In this document: in pieces, positions 36,101-42,100 of the stretch
Layout: the number at the start of each line of letters is the position of its first letter
How positions within the stretch are numbered: position 1 is the stretch's first letter
Origin: Ottelia alismoides
Lineage: Eukaryota; Streptophyta; Magnoliopsida; Alismatales; Hydrocharitaceae
NCBI GenBank assembly: GCA_037367405.1
Contig: JAZKJV010002320.1
Location: forward strand, 124,001 to 188,000
Direction of reading: 5' to 3'
DNA: 64,000 nucleotides
Notes under the pieces: model-generated
What the model saw: only the letters and a program-made list of their open reading frames with translations
The model's database searches: none
Told to the model about the DNA's origin: nothing
Position numbers and translations under genes: made by a program

Positions 36101-39100
36101 ATGGTACAAAATCAACGTTCGTGCCCTTTAATATGTCGGTTGTTGACTCAGCGACGTGCATTGTAGTTCTTGATACACTGTTGAAGTCAATACCTGTCTC
36201 TTACTTGGGTCTGCCTCTTCTGACGGGGAGATTGTGTCAGGTCGATTGGTCGCCTCTGGTGGAGAAGTTGGAGAAGAAGCTTTCGGGGTGGAAGGTGGCT
36301 TTCTTGTCTAAGGGTGGTTGTCTGTTCCTGATTAGGGCAGTTCTCTCGGCCATTCTGGTTTTCTTCATGTCCACGAGGGCCTTGCCGGTGGGGGTCCAAT
36401 TAAAGCTGGAGTCTTTGATGTGTAAGTTTTTCTGGTCATCTTCTTATGGAGACAGAGGCATCGCTTTGGTTGATTGGTCGACGGTTTCTACACCTACCAG
36501 AGGGTGGCTTGGGTGTTCTGAATCTGGGAGTTATGAATAAAGCGTTACTGGCAAAGTGGGTACTAAAGATTTGGGGTCCTAGAGCGGATTTATGCTCCAC
36601 TCTTGTCGGGGCGATGTATGGCGTTTCTTCGAGCATGGCGGTCCAAGAAGTAGGAGTGGGTGCAACAACCACATTCTGGAGAAGGGTTTGCTCGGTCGCA
36701 CCGGATTTATCGGGTCACTTGCGGCCCATACTTGGGGATGGTCACACTTTTCATTTCTAGAGGGGCAATTGAACGGATGGGGGTCCTCTCTTTAATCTGT
36801 ATCCGAGATTATTTGTGTTGGCTTCAAACAGTGTGGTCGAGGTGTGGGCGAACGAGTCTTGGTCTCCTACATTTGTGGCGGATTTAACGGATCAGAGAGT
36901 GGTTGATTTTCTTTATTTGTCTGATTGGTTGTCCAACCAGGCAGGTCCAACGGAGGGGCAGGACGCTCGGGGTTGGTGTGATGGATCCTTCTCGGTTCGA
37001 AAGTCCTACAGATCTTTGGTTGCCCAACCTTCCAATGTGGAATCAGTAATCTCGAGGGACTGCGGAATGATCTGGTCTTGGCGGATCCCTTCTAGGATAA
37101 AAGTCTTTCTCTGGCTTCTGAGGAGGGAGCGGGTATTGACGGCAACTAGAAGAGCAAGGCTATTCCCTGGAGCTGTGGACGTGTGTTGTAGGTGTGGCAA
37201 ATCGCAGGAGGATGTGAACCACTTATTTTTTGAGTGCCCAGGTTTGGTTGATGTATGGCAAACAGCGGCAATCATAGGTCTTGATTGGAATAACAAGGAC
37301 AGTTTCTGGGACTCTTGCAAGAGATGGGGAGACTCAGATGATGGGAGATAAGATTTGTGCGACAATATGGTGCATCTGGTTGGGCAGAAATAGTGTGATC
37401 TTTGAGGGTTCGAGATTCTATTCTGAAAATTTACTTGGGCATGTAGAAGCCCTCGTGGAATCCTTGTGGGTGTAATTATTTAATTTATTATTAATATATT
37501 TTTTTGGATGATCCTTTAAAGGTGGCACATCCCACCGTTTCTCAAAAAAATAAAAAAACGTCATCGCATATGGATCATGTGCCTACTAATGCTCTTCTGC
37601 AATCCATGTAACTCATTTCAGTGTACCCTCACATTGATTTTGGTGCAATCTAGGCTAGGTTAGGTTATTTGAATCCAATCTATTGCCCTAGAGCAGGACT
37701 GAGTTTATGGGAAAGGTTATAGTTTGATTCCGCACACTCATGCTCTGTATATGATCGTATCGATACAATCAGATCATTCTACCACTCAGTCGCATCCTTC
37801 ATAGTCTCTTTTGTTTGCCATGGAAAAAAAATGATGTTATGCCTCCACCTTCATCCTCCTGGGCATTTCAAGGCTCTGCACCCATTTCCAAGATGGATAG
37901 GATTAATTATGAAATGTTGGCTATGAGTAATACATGAACTTGACGCAACTCGATCTGATCGACAAGACTGGAGGGGACACCACTTTTTTTTACTGGTCAG
38001 TTACCTCGATTTTTAAAATCTTTTAGCATCCTCTGTCAGACATCGTGTGCCTACACTTCTTGGCAGAACAGTGTTGCTAAGCGCAAACACTATCGTCTCT
38101 TTGATTTTACTAGGAGTCATACTCCTTACTCTTACTGGGGAGATGTTATTATAGATAGCTATCTCATCAACCATATATCGTCTTCCTTGTTAGAAGAGAA
38201 GGTTCTTATTCGATTACGTTTCCCGAAAATGACCTTTTCTCTCCAACACCTCATGTCTTTGGTTGTGTGGCATCTGTCTATCACATGACTCCTGGTCATA
38301 ATAAACTCTCTTTTAGTACTCTGTTGTTGGATATTCTTGATCCAAAATGGGTTGCAGTGCTTTGATCCTGTCAGGAAAAAGTACTGTCTGTGTTGACGTC
38401 ATATTCTTTTAGTTTGTCATGTACATTTCTCACACAGGTGACTGGATGACACCTTCTAAGTTTGATGAGAAGGTTTACATTCCATCTTGGCCTCTTGCCC
38501 CTACTTTACCTCATGTGGTGCAAACTTTGCCTCATCTATATTCACAGACCTACCACTCAACCCATGTTCTTGGGACTTCCTCAACATCCATCACATGCCA
38601 TGTAAATTCCAAACACTTGGTTTCCATTAATGGCACTGTTGATGTTTCTGTACAGCAAGAGACTATAAAGGATGAGAGTGCAGCTAGTTAGGGAATTGTT
38701 ATATAAGAGGTTGATCCTTCAAAGTATTTGGACTAGCCCATTACACTTTAGAAGCGGAGGCTTACTTGTTCTACATACCATCTCAGGACATATTTCACTG
38801 AGGCGTCTATCAGAAGACTTCTGGAAGTTTTCGGTATGAATGTTAGCCATTATAATCCTACAGACATATCGGGAGGTTATGCATGACAGTTAGTACTTTA
38901 TGGCTATATACCAAGAAATGTCTGCACAACAGTCAATAAGTACATGAAGCTTGGTTACTATGCCAAGAGAGGCTTTTGTGATTGGATGTGAGTAGGTCTT
39001 TACAAGAGAAGCATAGAGTGGATGGTAGTGATGTCCAGTACAAGGACATACTTTTGGCACGTGGACTCAATCAGAACTATGGGGTGGACTATCAAGACAC

Positions 39101-42100
39101 TTTCTCTCATGTTGCACGTGACTCCACTCTATGTATCCTCTTTTCTCTTGATATGGTGAGAGACAATACACTCGTCCAACTTGTAGTCAAGAATGCATTT
39201 ATGTATAGAGACCTGCAAGAGAAAATCTATATGTAGCAGCCTCCTAGATTCGTTGCTAAGATAGAGTGTCCTATAATATGTGTACTGATTGAACCGTCCC
39301 TCTAGATCTTTGCATAGTATTCTTATTACATTTATTGATAACATGTACCGATGTAATTACATCATTGTGACCTAGAATATGTTTATCTACATTTATATCG
39401 AGAAGAAATCCTAGGGTCGGAAAAGAGTTACCTCATAGGGTGATATGTAAAAGAGAAAATATGAAAGAACAAAAGGAAATAAACTAGATAGAAAGATATA
39501 TTATTCCCTGTAATACTCCCCCCTCAAGTTAGAACGTAGATATATATCATGTTAAGCTTGGAAGAACACTTCTGGAATGACCCCCCCTATCTAGAGACTT
39601 AGTGAATATACATGTTGTCTTTTCCTCTGAGCTAACATAGGATGTAAACATGAAGCTCTTATATATCATGTATTTAGTATAATGGCAATCCATCTCCATG
39701 TGTTTGGTTCTCCAATGGAACGATGGATTGTTAGCAATGAATTGTATAGCATTATTATCACATAATAGCTGCATAGAAAGAAGTGCATCAATCATGATTC
39801 GGAAATGTGGTCCATGATGCCGCATATGTGTATGCAATCACCCCTCCGAACCGCATATGGCATGCCATATGCGGTCCAAACGCTTATGTCGGCCGCATAA
39901 ACCGTGCATATGCGACCACATATTAGGTCCATATGTGGTTTGATCGATTACGAGATTCGGATAAGGATCCGATTATCCAATCGAACCCCACTCCAGGCGA
40001 AAAACCTTCCGAGCCTTGGCATTTCCCTGATTTCGAATTCCTCAAAGCTTTAAAACACTTGTTCCCTGACTCCTAGTCGCCTCTTCAACACATCTTCATT
40101 GCTTCCGTACTACACCACCTTCGCAGCGACTCTGCCTCCTTTGCGATTCCTCCCAACACCTTCTCCTACGCAACACCTTTGACTTCGCATTGCCTTCGCC
40201 TTTGTCAAGAGTCCTTTGTTGCGGTTCCTTCTCTTCCGCAAAACCTCCCCCTCTGCGACTCCTCCGCCTCTTGGCTCATCCTTCGCTGTGACTCCTCCAC
40301 CTCGCGGCTTACTGAGTACCTCTTCCGTTCAGATCACCTTGCCATTGCCAACTGTAAGCATTCTAGGTACCATTCTGGTTTCATGCTTTTTTTGATAAGA
40401 ATTTATTTTAGAATATATTTCGATATATAGCACATATTAAATGAATTGGATTTGTTTCGTTAAATTGAATTCGAGTAAATTAAATTAGATTCTTGAAATT
40501 AATTTCATTGAATTCAAGGAAATTAAATTAGATTCTTAAAATTAATTTCATTGATTTCTGAAAAGTTCAGTTAAATTGAATCCATTGATTTATGTTCTGT
40601 TAGAAAAAAAATTACTATGCAGTACATTTGATGTTACTTTAATTTATCGTACGTCAATTTAAAATGAGCTTGATCATGAGCTCTTTTTGGTTTATTTTTA
40701 ATTATTATTAGTTTTTGTATGCCACATTTCATTTCATGAACTGGTGCCCCTGATTTGATTTCCTATTTTGTAGCTCATACTAGTAGGATTCTTTGTATGA
40801 TTGGATTTTTTAAATCTTTGCTTACTATTATTCCATCAAGAATTATGATTATCTAATGGGGGCTATTATCTACCATGTTGTTTCCATATTATGTTGATAA
40901 TACAAGTTATGGTGATAGCAACCATATTATATTTCCATATTATGTTTCTATATTTTGTGGTTCTTTTTTTATTTTTTTAAAGTATGTGTGGAAATCTAAT
41001 AATTAAATATATTTCATTAATATTATTAATTATAACAATGCAAATCACATAATCCGCATATACTTCCGCATATACTTCCACATATCAGCCTACTCGCTCC
41101 GAACCGCCTTACCGAACGAATACCGCGTACCGACTTTCTAAACATTGGCGTCAATAGCAAGTTCAATTCGAATGGGTCTAAGGTACATCATTTTAGTGCT
41201 TCCTTGCGCTATGGCTCTATATCCAGATTTAGCACTAAACCTAGCAACAATAATTTTCTTCTTGTAATGAAATTCCTATTCTAATTCTCTTAGCAACATA
41301 TATGAATTTCATATTCCGGTTCTCAACTATTTCTATTCATACCAAAGATGTCTTAAAAAGGCATGACTTAAACTTTCCTATGTGTTAAATGTGAGAACTA
41401 TACCACATTTGTCGAAACTAGTTGGTTGTTTTATAAAATCGTGGATTGGATTTCATACAATAAATGATGATAACAAATGAAAATAGAATGTTGGAGATCA
41501 AGTGCCAACAAAATGTCCCCGGTTCAAATCATATCGTCCCTCCTATTATTTCTCCTATGGGTAGTAATGAGGGATTATTTAATATATATTAATAATAATT
41601 GCAATCTACAAGTGTGCCCGTTCCCCCTTTTCCCTCACCGTGGCAAGTCTTTGTGAGACATCTCTGATGGGTAGGAGTTAGAGATCCTCTTGTGCTCATT
41701 GGAAGGCTCTGGTTCCCTCCCTCCCTCTCTCTCCATATATATTATTTTTCTCGAACAGGTGCCACTTGCAGGTTTGTTTATTCTCCCAACCCCTAGACTA
41801 TCTAAACTTCTTAGATGTCCACATTGGCGAGAAAATCAGATAACCTGAATCCCCGTTTAACAGATGAAGAAAATTAGACAAGCCTCTTGCATAACGAATA
41901 ACTGGGTAGATAAAACATCCCCCAAAATGCCTTGATGTAGAAATTACTGGTTTGTGCACTGGCATAGTATGTAATAATGGAAAGGATGATCGCTATTTAT
42001 AGCAACATTCATTAGCCGTCAATGCAGCAATTTTAGATAGATGCAAACCATGGTCAAATAAATTTCCATGTTTCCATCATTCTGTCTTGATGCCATCTTG

